The notes under the pieces: generated by a model | Told to the model about the DNA's origin: nothing | The model's input: the letters and a program-made list of their open reading frames with translations, nothing else | The model's database searches: none | Shown here: positions 1 to 9,519 of the stretch, piece by piece | How positions within the stretch are numbered: the first letter of the stretch is position 1 | How the letters are laid out: every line of letters begins with the position of its first letter | From: CAZEFK01 sp964511405 | Lineage (GTDB): Bacteria; Pseudomonadota; Alphaproteobacteria; Elsterales; Elsteraceae | Direction: 5' to 3' | Assembly (NCBI GenBank): GCA_964511405.1 | Contig: CAZEFK010000029.1 | Location: 1-44,264, forward strand | DNA length: 44,264 bases | Position numbers and translations under genes: made by a program

Positions 1-1375
1 CGCAGGGCCGCTGCTGCTTGAGCCCGGCGCGGATCGCCTTGGTCACCTTGAGGTCCTGCCAGCGCACGTCGGCGGCGGTCCGGCGGACCGCGTCGACGAC
101 GCCGGCGGCCACGGTCCGCCGGCTGGTCGGGTCGATCAGGATGAAGCCGCCCAGCTCGCGGCTGCGGCCATAGGGCTCGCAGGCCACCGGCCGGTCCAGG
201 CCCAGGCGGACCACGCCGATCTCGTTGACGGCGAGCTCGGCTGTCGGCTCGGGCTCGCCGCCGTCCAGCCCGACCCGGTGCTGCAGCGCCGCGACGGTCG
301 CGCCGATCGTCGCCGCCCCCATCTTCAGGGACAGGCGCCGGCCGGGCGCCAGCGCCGGCTCGTCCAGCCACAGCAGGTGGGCGGTCAGCTGGTCGCCGAC
401 CAGCGGTTCGGCGCCGACGGCCGCCAGCACGTCGCCGCGACCGACATCGATGGGATCGGCGAGGACCAAGGTCACCGATTGGCCGGCCACGGCTTGGTCC
501 AGGTCGCCGTCGGCGGTCGCGATGCGCGCGACGCGGCCGGCGCGGCCCGACGGATGGGCCGCGACCCGGTCGCCCGGCTTGACCGTGCCGGCGGCGATCC
601 GGCCGCTATAGCCGCGGAACTCGGCATCCGGCCGGTTGACCCACTGCACGGCCATCCGGAACGGCTGCCGGTCGATGTCGCCGCCGACCTCGACGGTCTC
701 CAGATGGGCCAGCAGGGTCGGCCCGCCATACCAGGGCATCGCCTCGCTGCGCACCAGGACGTTGTCGCCACTGCGCGCGACCACTGGGATGCAGGTGACC
801 TCGGCGAAGCCGCAACGCGCCGCCATCCCCTGGAACGCTTCGGCGATCGCCGCAAAGCGCCCGGGATCGTAGCCGACCAGGTCCATCTTGTTGACCGCCA
901 GCACGGCATGGCGCACGCCGAACAAGCCCAAAATGAAGCTATGGCGGCGGGTCTGCTCGACCACGCCCTGGCGGGCGTCGACCAGCACCACCGCCAGGTC
1001 GGCGGTCGAGGCGCCGGTNNNNNNNNNNGCCATGTTCCGGGTGTACTGCTCGTGGCCGGGCGTATCGGCGACGATGAAGCGCCGCCGCCGGGTCGCGAAA
1101 TAGCGGTACGCGACATCGATGGTGATGCCCTGCTCGCGCTCGGCCGCCAAGCCGTCCACCAGCAGGGCGAAATCCAGGCCGCCGCCGGTGGTGCCGTGGA
1201 CCCGGCTGTCGGCGGCCAGCGCCGCCAGCTGGTCGTCCGGGACCATCTGGGAGTCGTAGAGCAGCCGGCCGATCAGCGTGCTCTTGCCGTCATCGACGCT
1301 GCCGCAGGTGATGAAGCGCAAGGTCGGGCGCTCCCGCTCGGCGGCGCCGGCGGGGTGGTCGAAGCCAGCCTGCAT
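1..1375 (-). CDS. cysN: Sulfate adenylyltransferase subunit 1 (CysN), probably a CysN-CysC fusion; cut by the window edge
   Basis: This is the GTPase subunit of ATP sulfurylase, which with CysD makes adenosine 5'-phosphosulfate from sulfate and ATP in the cytoplasm. The N-terminal region reads FITCGSVDDGKSTLIGRLL (G1 loop), then DTPGHEQYTRNMA (G3) and NKMDLVG (G4), all diagnostic for the CysN/EF-Tu GTPase family. The last visible residues (VTKAIRAGLKQQRP) resemble the linker that joins CysN to an APS kinase domain in NodQ/CysNC proteins, so the missing part beyond base 1 is probably a CysC domain; this is inference. The start ATG (1373-1375) overlaps the cysD stop as TGATG, indicating translational coupling. 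Ten N bases at 1019-1028 interrupt the gene without changing its frame. Confidence 0.95.
   Translation of the reverse strand, partial: MQAGFDHPAGAAERERPTLRFITCGSVDDGKSTLIGRLLYDSQMVPDDQLAALAADSRVHGTTGGGLDFALLVDGLAAEREQGITIDVAYRYFATRRRRFIVADTPGHEQYTRNMXXXXTGASTADLAVVLVDARQGVVEQTRRHSFILGLFGVRHAVLAVNKMDLVGYDPGRFAAIAEAFQGMAARCGFAEVTCIPVVARSGDNVLVRSEAMPWYGGPTLLAHLETVEVGGDIDRQPFRMAVQWVNRPDAEFRGYSGRIAAGTVKPGDRVAAHPSGRAGRVARIATADGDLDQAVAGQSVTLVLADPIDVGRGDVLAAVGAEPLVGDQLTAHLLWLDEPALAPGRRLSLKMGAATIGATVAALQHRVGLDGGEPEPTAELAVNEIGVVRLGLDRPVACEPYGRSRELGGFILIDPTSRRTVAAGVVDAVRRTAADVRWQDLKVTKAIRAGLKQQRPC
1019..1028. other. Assembly gap of ten N inside cysN
   Basis: Ten undetermined bases lie just after the conserved NMA of the CysN G3 region. 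The coding frame is kept across the run (GCN, then three NNN codons, then ACC GGC), but CysN proteins normally read NMATGAST with no extra residues. The run is therefore most likely a fixed-length scaffold placeholder rather than ten real missing bases. Confidence 0.9.
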
Positions 1376-2358
1376 CAGAAATAACCCTCGGCCTTCTTGC
1401 GCTCCATGGACTGCCCGACCTCGTGGTCGATGATCCGCCCCTGGCGCTCGGACGTCCTGGACGCCGTCATCTCGGCGATGATCTCGGGCAGGGTCGAGGC
1501 CTGCGACGGCACGGCGCCGGTCAGGGGATAGCAGCCCAGGGTTCGGAAGCGGACCATCCGCGTCGCCGGCCGCTCGCCCGGCTCCAGCGGCAGCCGCTCG
1601 TCGTCGACCATGATCAGCGCGCCGTTGCGCTCGACCACCGGGCGCGGCGCCGCGCGGTAGAGCGGCACGATCGGGATCGCCTCGCGCTGGATGTAGTGCC
1701 AGACGTCGAGCTCGGTCCAGTTCGACAGCGGGAACACGCGCATGCTCTCGCCCGGCGCCACCGCCGTGTTGTACAGGCTCCACAGCTCCGGTCGCTGGTT
1801 GCGCGGGTCCCAGCGGTGGGCCGAGGTCCGGTGCGAGAAGATGCGCTCCTTGGCCCGCGATTTCTCCTCGTCGCGGCGGGCGCCGCCGCGCGCGGCGTCG
1901 AAGCCGTGGGCCTCCAGCGCCTGCTTCAGGGCTTCGGTCTTCATCATCTGGGTGTGGACGGCGGCGCCGTGGCTGAACGGGCCGATGCCGGCGGCGCGGC
2001 CGGCCTCGTTGACATGGACGATCAGCTCCAGCCCCAGCTCGGCCGCGCGGCGGTCGCGGAACTGGATCATCTCGCGGAATTTCCAGGTGGTGTCGACATG
2101 GAGCAGCGGGAAGGGCGGCCGGCCGGGATAGAACGCCTTCATCGCCAAGTGCAGCAGCACCGAGGAGTCCTTGCCGATCGAGTACATCAGCACCGGCCGG
2201 CGGAATTCCGCCGCAACCTCGCGCAGGATATGGATCGCCTCGGCCTCCAGCCGGTCCAGATGCCCGAGGGCGAGCGGCCGCGTCCAGGCCTCGGGATCGA
2301 TCGGCGGCGCCGGGGAACGGCCCCACGACACGGCATGCAGCTCAGGAACGCTCGTCAC
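1375..2358 (-). CDS. cysD: Sulfate adenylyltransferase subunit 2 (CysD)
   Basis: CysD is the catalytic ATP-pyrophosphatase subunit of ATP sulfurylase; with CysN it activates sulfate for cysteine synthesis or for sulfate transfer. The 327-residue protein carries the PP-loop MYSIGKDSSVLLHL (about residues 58-71), HVDTTWKFREMI, SNWTELDVWHYI and the family-typical C-terminus SMERKKAEGYF. The length is slightly above the usual ~300 because of an N-terminal extension before LGHLDRLEAEAIHI. The start is a GTG preceded by AAAGGAAACG on the minus strand. It is followed by cysN with a one-base overlap and preceded by the chemoreceptor gene 45 bases away on the same strand. Confidence 0.97.
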   Translation of the reverse strand: MTSVPELHAVSWGRSPAPPIDPEAWTRPLALGHLDRLEAEAIHILREVAAEFRRPVLMYSIGKDSSVLLHLAMKAFYPGRPPFPLLHVDTTWKFREMIQFRDRRAAELGLELIVHVNEAGRAAGIGPFSHGAAVHTQMMKTEALKQALEAHGFDAARGGARRDEEKSRAKERIFSHRTSAHRWDPRNQRPELWSLYNTAVAPGESMRVFPLSNWTELDVWHYIQREAIPIVPLYRAAPRPVVERNGALIMVDDERLPLEPGERPATRMVRFRTLGCYPLTGAVPSQASTLPEIIAEMTASRTSERQGRIIDHEVGQSMERKKAEGYF

Positions 2359-2403
2359 GATTTCGTTTCCTTTGCGATGGGAACGGCGGCCGGACCTGGA
2401 GCC

Positions 2404-4095
2404 CTAGGCCGCGCGGATCTTGGCGAAGAACCCGGTCATTTCGTCGTTGAGTTCCCCAGCCTCGCGGCGCAGGTCCTCCGACGCGCCATGCAGCGCCGCC
2501 GCGGCGCGGCTGGTGGCCTCGGCCGCCGCGGCAATGCCGCCGATGTTCGACGACACGTTGCGGGTGCCGTCGGCGGCTTGGCCGATGTTGCGGGCGATCT
2601 CGTAGGTGGTGGCGCCCTGCTGCTCCATCGCCGAGGCGATGCCGGTGGCGATCGTGCGCATGTCGCCCACCGTGCGCCCGATGCTGGCGATGGCACCCAC
2701 GGCCCGGTCGGTCTCGGCCTGGATGTCGCTCACCTGCGACTGGATCTCCTCGGTCGCCTTGGTGGTCTGGTTGGCCAGCATCTTGACCTCGGACGCCACC
2801 ACGGCGAACCCCTTGCCCGCCACGCCGGCGCGCGCCGCCTCGATGGTGGCGTTGAGCGCCAGCAGGTTGGTTTGGGCGGCGACGCCCTGGATCATCTGGA
2901 CGATGGTGCCGATGCGCCGGGCCGCGTCGGCCAGGCTGCGCATGGCGGAGCTGGTGCGATCGGCCTCGGTGACCGCCCGCTCGGCGACCTCGGCCGAGCG
3001 CCCGACCTGCTGGTTGACCTCGCCGACCGCGGCCGACAGCTGCTCCGCGGCGCCGGCGATGGTCTGGACGTTGCCCGTGGTATCGTTGGCGGCGTCATCG
3101 GCCGCCGCGATCCGGGCCAGGCTCTGCGCCGCTTGCTCGGCCAGCTGGCCGGCGTTGTCCTGGACACCGGCTGCGGCGCGGACGACGGCCTCGACGACCC
3201 GGGCCATGCGCTCCTGGAAATCGGCGATCAGCGCTTCCAGGTACTGCTGACGCTCGAGCTTGGCCGCCTGCTCGGCGCGCTGGGCGGCCGCCAGCTCGTC
3301 GGCCTTGCGGCGGTTGGTCTTGAACACCTGGAGCGCCTGCGCCAGCCGGCCGATCTCGTGACGGTCGCCGACGTCCGCGACCTCGACCGTCAGGTCCCCC
3401 TCGGCCAGCCGCGCCATGCCGTGGGTGACCCGCGTCAGCGGCCCGCCGATGCTGCGCGCGATCCCAATCGCCAGCGCCGTGCCCAGGGCGAAGATCACCA
3501 GCGCCATCACCCCGTACACCCGCAGGATCCGGCCGTAGATGGTGTCGATGTCGTCGATGTAGATGCCGGCGCCGATCGCCCACTGCCAGGGCTCGAAGCC
3601 CTTGCTGTAGGACAGCTTGGCGATGGCCGCGCTGCCCGCCTCGGGACCGCCGCCCTCGCGGGTCGAGCGGTAGGTCACGAACGCACCGCCCGCCTTGGCG
3701 GCCCGGATCAGCGACGGCACCGTCGGGATCCCGTCGGGATCCTTGGCGCCCATGCGGTTGCGGCCTTCGTTCGACCGGTTGATGGTCAGCACCTGCAGGC
3801 CGTCATAGCCGAACACGAAGAAGTAGTTGTTGTCGGCGAAACGCAGCTGCCACAGCTGGTCGCGGGCCCCGGTCTGGGCCTGCTCGCGGGTCAGCTGGCC
3901 GGACGCCTCCTTCGCAGCCCAGGTCTCGACCACATGGTGCGCGACCTGCACCAGCTCGCGCACGGTCTCCCGGCGGTCGTCGAGCAGGCTGCGCCGAAGC
4001 TCGGACAGGCCGAACCACATGGTCGCCAGGACGGCGGCGAGCAGCAGCGGCACGAACAGCAGCAGACGAAGGGCGATGGGGATCCGCTTCAGCAT
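2404..4095 (-). CDS. Methyl-accepting chemotaxis protein with a single Cache sensor
   Basis: This is a membrane chemoreceptor of 563 residues that should signal to CheA/CheW. Visible in order: a short cytoplasmic N-terminus, TM1 (about 8-28), a periplasmic sensor of the sCache_2 type (NNYFFVFGYDG, then WQWAIGAGIYIDDID), TM2 (about 193-213), a HAMP domain (GPLTRVTHGMARLAEGDL) and a coiled-coil signalling domain with the hairpin region KGFAVVASEVKMLANQT. It ends FFAKIRAA and has no CheR-tethering pentapeptide that I can see. The ligand is unknown; sCache_2 receptors often bind small organic acids. It lies between a sulfotransferase gene and cysD on the same strand, with gaps of 36 and 45 bases, so co-transcription is possible, but a functional link to sulfur is not shown. 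Confidence 0.95.
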   Translation of the reverse strand: MLKRIPIALRLLLFVPLLLAAVLATMWFGLSELRRSLLDDRRETVRELVQVAHHVVETWAAKEASGQLTREQAQTGARDQLWQLRFADNNYFFVFGYDGLQVLTINRSNEGRNRMGAKDPDGIPTVPSLIRAAKAGGAFVTYRSTREGGGPEAGSAAIAKLSYSKGFEPWQWAIGAGIYIDDIDTIYGRILRVYGVMALVIFALGTALAIGIARSIGGPLTRVTHGMARLAEGDLTVEVADVGDRHEIGRLAQALQVFKTNRRKADELAAAQRAEQAAKLERQQYLEALIADFQERMARVVEAVVRAAAGVQDNAGQLAEQAAQSLARIAAADDAANDTTGNVQTIAGAAEQLSAAVGEVNQQVGRSAEVAERAVTEADRTSSAMRSLADAARRIGTIVQMIQGVAAQTNLLALNATIEAARAGVAGKGFAVVASEVKMLANQTTKATEEIQSQVSDIQAETDRAVGAIASIGRTVGDMRTIATGIASAMEQQGATTYEIARNIGQAADGTRNVSSNIGGIAAAAEATSRAAAALHGASEDLRREAGELNDEMTGFFAKIRAA

Positions 4096-4131
4096 GGGGT
4101 TGTCTCTTCTTCAGGCGAGGGCGGCGATCCT

Positions 4132-5109
4132 CTAGGCCGCGAGCAGGGCAGCGTCGAGCCCCAGTTGGTGGCGGCAGGCCTCGGCCGAGGCGCGATAGGC
4201 CTGGTCGAGGCCATGGCGGGCGATGAGGGCGCGATGGGCGTCGGTCACGGCCTCGACCGCGGCGCGGCGATAGCCATAGCCGGTCTCGGTGCCGTGGATG
4301 CCGGGCAGCGCATAGGCGGCCGGCTGGTCGGCGCGGATCAGCCGCGCCCCCGGGCCGCCCAGCTGTCCCTGGCCGGTCCAGTCGGTCACCGCCGCTTGGG
4401 TGAAGCGGCCGCCCAGCCCCAGCCGGGCGAACAGCGCCCGGATCGAACCGACCGGGTCGCGGCTCGCCTCGTGCACGTAATGGGTGACCGGCACGCCCTG
4501 CCGGGCGGCGTAGGCGGCAACGCGGCCGCCATTGAGCGACGCCAGCACGAAATGCTCGACCAGCCGCTCACCCGGCACCCGATCACCGAACTTCCGCAAC
4601 CAGGAGGAGAATGTCGCAACCGGATCACGATCGAGCATGACCAGATGGATTCGGTCGGCCGGATAGCCGGCCTCGATCAGGATCTGCAGCGGCACGTACA
4701 GGCATTCGGCCAGCAGGTACGGACCGGCCACGTCCTTGCAGAACAGGGCGACGCCGTCCAAGCCCTGTTGCAGTTGCCAGATCGGCGCCGGCGCGCCGGT
4801 CAGTTGGTAGCGCAACGTGGTCTTGATCGGCTGGTAGAAGGACGGCAGGCCGGCGACGCCGAACAGGTTGGCCAGGGCCGTCGACCCCACGCGCGCCTTG
4901 CCCCAAGCGCAGTAGAGCGTGGGCAGCGGCGCACCGGCGCAGGCCGCGATGCTACCCTGGATATGCTTGGATACCGACGAAGTTAACCGATCCAGCGATG
5001 TGTCAAATATTTGAAATCGTCCGTCCGCGACCAACGGCCACGTCTGTACCGCCCGATGATCTTGGCGAACGAACTCCGCCAACCGGTCAAGATCTGACAC
5101 GCCGGACAT
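4132..5109 (-). CDS. Sulfotransferase family protein
   Basis: A predicted PAPS-dependent sulfotransferase of 325 residues, transferring a sulfuryl group to an unidentified acceptor. The 5'-phosphosulfate-binding loop is seen as CAWGKARVGSTALANLF (residues 67-83) and the 3'-phosphate site as VMLDRDPVATFSSW (Arg161, Ser168/169), the arrangement of bacterial sulfotransferase-like proteins. I choose the ATG at 5109 because GAGG lies 8 bases upstream; a GTG nine codons earlier is less well placed. The gene lies upstream of the chemoreceptor and cysD-cysN(C), so the donor-making enzymes could be co-expressed with it. The first ~150 bases of the gene look richer in A and T than the rest. The acceptor (lipid, polysaccharide, peptide) cannot be read from sequence. 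Confidence 0.75.
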   Translation of the reverse strand: MSGVSDLDRLAEFVRQDHRAVQTWPLVADGRFQIFDTSLDRLTSSVSKHIQGSIAACAGAPLPTLYCAWGKARVGSTALANLFGVAGLPSFYQPIKTTLRYQLTGAPAPIWQLQQGLDGVALFCKDVAGPYLLAECLYVPLQILIEAGYPADRIHLVMLDRDPVATFSSWLRKFGDRVPGERLVEHFVLASLNGGRVAAYAARQGVPVTHYVHEASRDPVGSIRALFARLGLGGRFTQAAVTDWTGQGQLGGPGARLIRADQPAAYALPGIHGTETGYGYRRAAVEAVTDAHRALIARHGLDQAYRASAEACRHQLGLDAALLAA

Positions 5110-5487
5110 CCGATTACCTCGCAGCGACCGCGTCACTATGCCATTCTACAGAGGCTGATTTCCATGCCTGCTGATACCGGCATTTCGTGTCCGGGAGACT
5201 AACAACACATTACTGATTAGATAAAGAGATTACTCCGGCAATTTTAGGCAATTACACCTCAACCAAGCGTTGGACGCCGGCTTGCGTCGCGGGTCCGGCC
5301 TAAGCGCCTAAGTCTTTGATTTATCTGATTCTCGTCGAGTCGGCAAATCGCTTGCTAGGCGCATGGACATCCGGGCCGTGGCGGCCCGTGACGATGTCGC
5401 GGCAACCCGCCGCACACGCGGACCGTGCAGCGTCGCCCGGCCGCGTTGGCGGTCGCGCCCGCCGGCCGACGCCGCTAAGCTGGTCCG
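5110..5487. other. A/T-enriched divergent intergenic region with a GGCAATT direct repeat
   Basis: This is the largest clearly A/T-enriched non-coding stretch in the window and separates the minus-strand sulfotransferase unit from the plus-strand deacylase. GGCAATT occurs twice (5237-5243 and 5247-5253), ten bases apart, that is, on the same face of the helix. The region most likely holds promoters for both directions, but I cannot assign -35/-10 boxes with confidence. No conserved ORF was seen. Confidence 0.5.
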
Positions 5488-6501
5488 ATGACACCGGCCC
5501 CAAAACCTTCGTCGCTCTGGACCGAGATTGCGTTCGACCGCGACGGCAAGCAGCTCGACTGGCTCTACCTGCACCATTCGGTGACCCGGTCGGCCTATGG
5601 CGAGATCATGATCCCGATTGCGGTGATCCGGAACGGCCCCGGCCCGACCGTGCTGCTGATGGCCGGCAATCACGGCGACGAATATGAGGGCCAGATCGCG
5701 CTGACGAAGCTGATCCGCGACCTGGAGCCCCAGGATATCCGCGGCCGCGTGATCATCCTGCCGGCGGCCAACTTGCCGGCCGCCCTGGCCGGAACCCGGG
5801 TGTCGCCGCTCGACGGCGGCAACCTCAACCGCAGCTTCCCGGGCGACCCCGACGGCACGCCGACCCAGCGCATCGCCCATTACATCGCCAGCGTCCTCAT
5901 GCCAATGTGCGACGGCTTCCATGATCTGCACTCGGGCGGCGCCTCGCTGCACTACCTGCCCTTCGCCTCGATGCGGCAGTCGGGCGATGCCGAGGTCGAC
6001 CGCCGGTCCATGGCGGCGCTCCAAGCCTTCGCGGCGCCGATCGGCATCATCTGGTCGTTCAGCGCCCACGGCACCTTTTCCGCCAGCGCCGCCAGCCGCC
6101 TGGGCGTTGCCAACCTGGGCGGCGAGTTCGGCGGCGGCGGCTCGGTCGACCGCGCCCATGTCGGCCTGGTCGAGGCCGGGATCCGCCGCTTCCTGGCCCA
6201 TTTCGGCATCCTGCCGCCGGCCGCAGCGGCGGCGGCCCCGCCGACCCGGCTGATGGAGATCAAGGGCCGCCACTACTATGTCTATGCGCCCGAGCCCGGT
6301 CTGTTCGAGCCGGCGGTCGATCTCGGCGACGATGTCGAGGCCGGGCAGTTGGCGGGGCATGTCCACTTCGTCGACAACCCGGCCCGCGCGCCCGTGCCCT
6401 GCCGCTTCCGGGCTTCGGGCATGGTCCTGTGCCGGCGCGCCATGGGCCGCGTCGAGCGCGGCGACTGCGTCTTCCACCTGGCCACCGACTGGCCGGGCTA
6501 G
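5488..6501 (+). CDS. Succinylglutamate desuccinylase/aspartoacylase family deacylase
   Basis: A cytoplasmic zinc amidohydrolase of 337 residues in the M14-like AstE/AspA family, which removes acyl groups from N-acylated amino acids. Zinc ligands are visible as His62 and Glu65 in NHGDEYEG and His148 in HDLHSGG; GGNLNRSFPG (about 110-119) is the family's substrate-binding stretch, and a GGEFGGGG segment probably supplies the catalytic Glu. The C-terminal third has the beta-rich biotinyl-like fold of this family (LGDDVEAGQLAGHVHF). NHGDEYEGQIAL resembles DoeB-like N-acetyl-diaminobutyrate deacetylases, but no ectoine genes are nearby, so the substrate is open. It is transcribed alone and converges on the ABC unit ending at 6523. 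Confidence 0.85.
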   Translation: MTPAPKPSSLWTEIAFDRDGKQLDWLYLHHSVTRSAYGEIMIPIAVIRNGPGPTVLLMAGNHGDEYEGQIALTKLIRDLEPQDIRGRVIILPAANLPAALAGTRVSPLDGGNLNRSFPGDPDGTPTQRIAHYIASVLMPMCDGFHDLHSGGASLHYLPFASMRQSGDAEVDRRSMAALQAFAAPIGIIWSFSAHGTFSASAASRLGVANLGGEFGGGGSVDRAHVGLVEAGIRRFLAHFGILPPAAAAAAPPTRLMEIKGRHYYVYAPEPGLFEPAVDLGDDVEAGQLAGHVHFVDNPARAPVPCRFRASGMVLCRRAMGRVERGDCVFHLATDWPG

Positions 6502-6522
6502 ATCACGCGGCGCCGGCGGCCG

Positions 6523-7350
6523 TCACGTCCGTAGCTTGCGTCCCAGGACGGCGCTTCCGGTCGCCGTCGCGACCAGGGTCACGGTCAACAGGATGAAGGC
6601 GAGGGCCGCTCCGAACGGCCAATTGTTGACCCGACTGAACTGGTCGTAGACAGCCGGGGCCATCATCTGGAACTGCGGACCGCCGAGCAATACTGGGGTC
6701 GCGTAGGCATTCATGCACAGGATGAAGACGAGGACGCTGCCGGCAGCGACGCCCGGCGCCGCCAAGGGTAAGATCACCCGGCGGAAGACGGTCGGCGGCC
6801 GCGCCCCGAGATTGGCCGCTGCTTCTTCCGCCTGACGGGGAATGCTTTCGATCACCGCCGCCAGGGTCAGCACCATGTAGGGCAGAACCACGCCGACGAT
6901 CCCGACCACCACGGCGCCCGGCGTGTAGATCAGGCGGACAGGATCGGCGGACAGCCTCAACGCCCGCAGGGCCGCGTTGATCACCCCCTCGTTGCCCAGC
7001 AGGGCGATCCATCCGGCCGACCGCACGACGTTGCCGACCAGCAGCGGAAACATCGTCAGGATCGTGATCTCACTCTTCCACCGGCTGTCCATGCGGGCCA
7101 GCCAATAGGCCGCCGGGAAGGCGAGCAGGACGGTCAGAAGCGTGCAGCCGACCGCGATTCCGAGCGTGTCGGCCAGCACGCGCTGGTAATAGGGATCGAT
7201 GACGGCGCGCAGATAGTTTTCGCCCGTCAGCGCCTGGACCATCAATGCCGTCGCATCGTACTGGTTCAACGAAATGCGCGCCATCATCAGCATCGGGGCG
7301 ACGAGCAGCGCGCAAACCAGCAGCCCGGCCGGCAGGATGAAGATCGCCAT
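6523..7350 (-). CDS. ABC transporter permease, PotB-like
   Basis: An inner-membrane permease of 275 residues, the last gene of a PotABCD-like import unit. About six hydrophobic segments are seen, beginning with FILPAGLLVCALLVAPMLMM. The cytoplasmic EAA loop that contacts the ATPase reads EEAAANLGARPPTVFRRVILPLAAPG. The gene starts 9 bases after the stop of the binding-protein gene, with GTGAGGTCG as a likely ribosome site. Family members import polyamines, opines or related small cationic compounds; the substrate here is not known. Confidence 0.93.
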   Translation of the reverse strand: MAIFILPAGLLVCALLVAPMLMMARISLNQYDATALMVQALTGENYLRAVIDPYYQRVLADTLGIAVGCTLLTVLLAFPAAYWLARMDSRWKSEITILTMFPLLVGNVVRSAGWIALLGNEGVINAALRALRLSADPVRLIYTPGAVVVGIVGVVLPYMVLTLAAVIESIPRQAEEAAANLGARPPTVFRRVILPLAAPGVAAGSVLVFILCMNAYATPVLLGGPQFQMMAPAVYDQFSRVNNWPFGAALAFILLTVTLVATATGSAVLGRKLRT

Positions 7351-7359
7351 GGCGCGACC

Positions 7360-8388
7360 TCACCCCTTGAAATCTTTGTTCCAGAAATCGAGCGTCTCGG
7401 CTTGGTGGGCGGCGAGATAGCCGAAATCCGGCGTCCAGAAACGCGCCTGCTCGGCCTCGGTGAAGTTCACCTGCCGGTCCAGCGCCGGGTCGAGCGGCGC
7501 GTCGGACACTGTCGGCACATAGCCCATTTTGGCGGCGAACACCTTCTGCGCCGAGGGCGCGAGCACGGCGTTCAGGTACTGCAGGGCGCTTTCCTTGTGG
7601 CGAGCATTCTTCGGAACCGCCATCTCGTACACGCTCGGGAATGCGCCTTCCTCGGCGATGACGTGGCCAAGCGGAATGCCGGATTGCTTCCACATATAGC
7701 CGCGCGCGGCGGCGATGATGGTCATCCAGATCTCTTCCGACTTCAGGGCCGCCGCGACGGCTTCCGTGGAGGCCAGGACCTTCACGTCGAGCGACCGCCA
7801 TTCCATCAGCTTTTTCTTGGCCGGCTCGAAGTCGGTCATCGAACCACCCCCTGCGACGGCAGCGAAGGCGGTATTGGTGGTGAACAGGAAGTCGGATAGA
7901 CCGATCTTGCCGCGGTATTTCGGATCCCAGAGATCGTGAATCGATTTCTGCAGCGTCGGGATGCGGTCAGTGTTGTAGACAATGGTGTGTGCCGAATAGA
8001 TCTGCGGCACCGAGTGCGTCTTCCTCAGGAAGGGCACGACCTTCGACAGGCGCGGCACGTTCTGTTCGGTGATGGGTTCCAGCGCATTCTGCTGGGCGGC
8101 GGCATACATGTCGAAATCGGCCAGGCAGACGACGTCCATGCTGCCCCGACGGTTCTGGCGTTCGGCGATCAGCTTGGTGCGGCGGGGAACCGGACCGGAG
8201 ATATCCTGAAGCGCCTGGATGCCCATCGGCTTCATGATGCCGTCGTCGACATGCTCCCGCAGCAGATCGCCATAGTCGCCGCCCCAGGTCCCGACGACGA
8301 CCTGTGGATCCTCGGCCGCGGCGAAGCGCGGCAGCAGGGTCGCAGCGGCGGCGGCACCGATCAGTCCGCGACGGGTCATCTCGATCAT
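7360..8388 (-). CDS. Periplasmic substrate-binding protein of the PotD/spermidine-putrescine type
   Basis: A secreted receptor of 342 residues that should deliver the ligand to the adjacent permeases. The N-terminus MIEMTRRGLIGAAAAATLLP carries a twin-arginine-like motif (TRRGLIG) and ends at AAAED, consistent with Tat or Sec export and cleavage after AAA. The mature part begins VVVGTWGGDYGDLLREHV, typical of PotD/IdtD-like family 1 binding proteins, and contains LWDPKYRGKIGLSDF. The start at 8388 is supported by GGAAGGAA just upstream; longer reading is possible but lacks a signal peptide. The gene lies between the ATPase and permease genes. Confidence 0.93.
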   Translation of the reverse strand: MIEMTRRGLIGAAAAATLLPRFAAAEDPQVVVGTWGGDYGDLLREHVDDGIMKPMGIQALQDISGPVPRRTKLIAERQNRRGSMDVVCLADFDMYAAAQQNALEPITEQNVPRLSKVVPFLRKTHSVPQIYSAHTIVYNTDRIPTLQKSIHDLWDPKYRGKIGLSDFLFTTNTAFAAVAGGGSMTDFEPAKKKLMEWRSLDVKVLASTEAVAAALKSEEIWMTIIAAARGYMWKQSGIPLGHVIAEEGAFPSVYEMAVPKNARHKESALQYLNAVLAPSAQKVFAAKMGYVPTVSDAPLDPALDRQVNFTEAEQARFWTPDFGYLAAHQAETLDFWNKDFKG

Positions 8389-8417
8389 GGTGTCGTTCCT
8401 TCCGGTCGGTTTGGTGA

Positions 8418-9470
<1,053 letters not shown>

Positions 9471-9519
9471 CCGATGTCCCCTGTTCCCGGCCGCGCCATT
9501 CCGTGTTCGGTCGCCCTAG

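Noticed and set aside
1423..4986. Very long plus-strand open frame across cysD, the chemoreceptor and the sulfotransferase
   Set aside because: It is the GC-rich shadow of well-supported minus-strand genes; the translation is His/Arg/Gly-rich with no domain.
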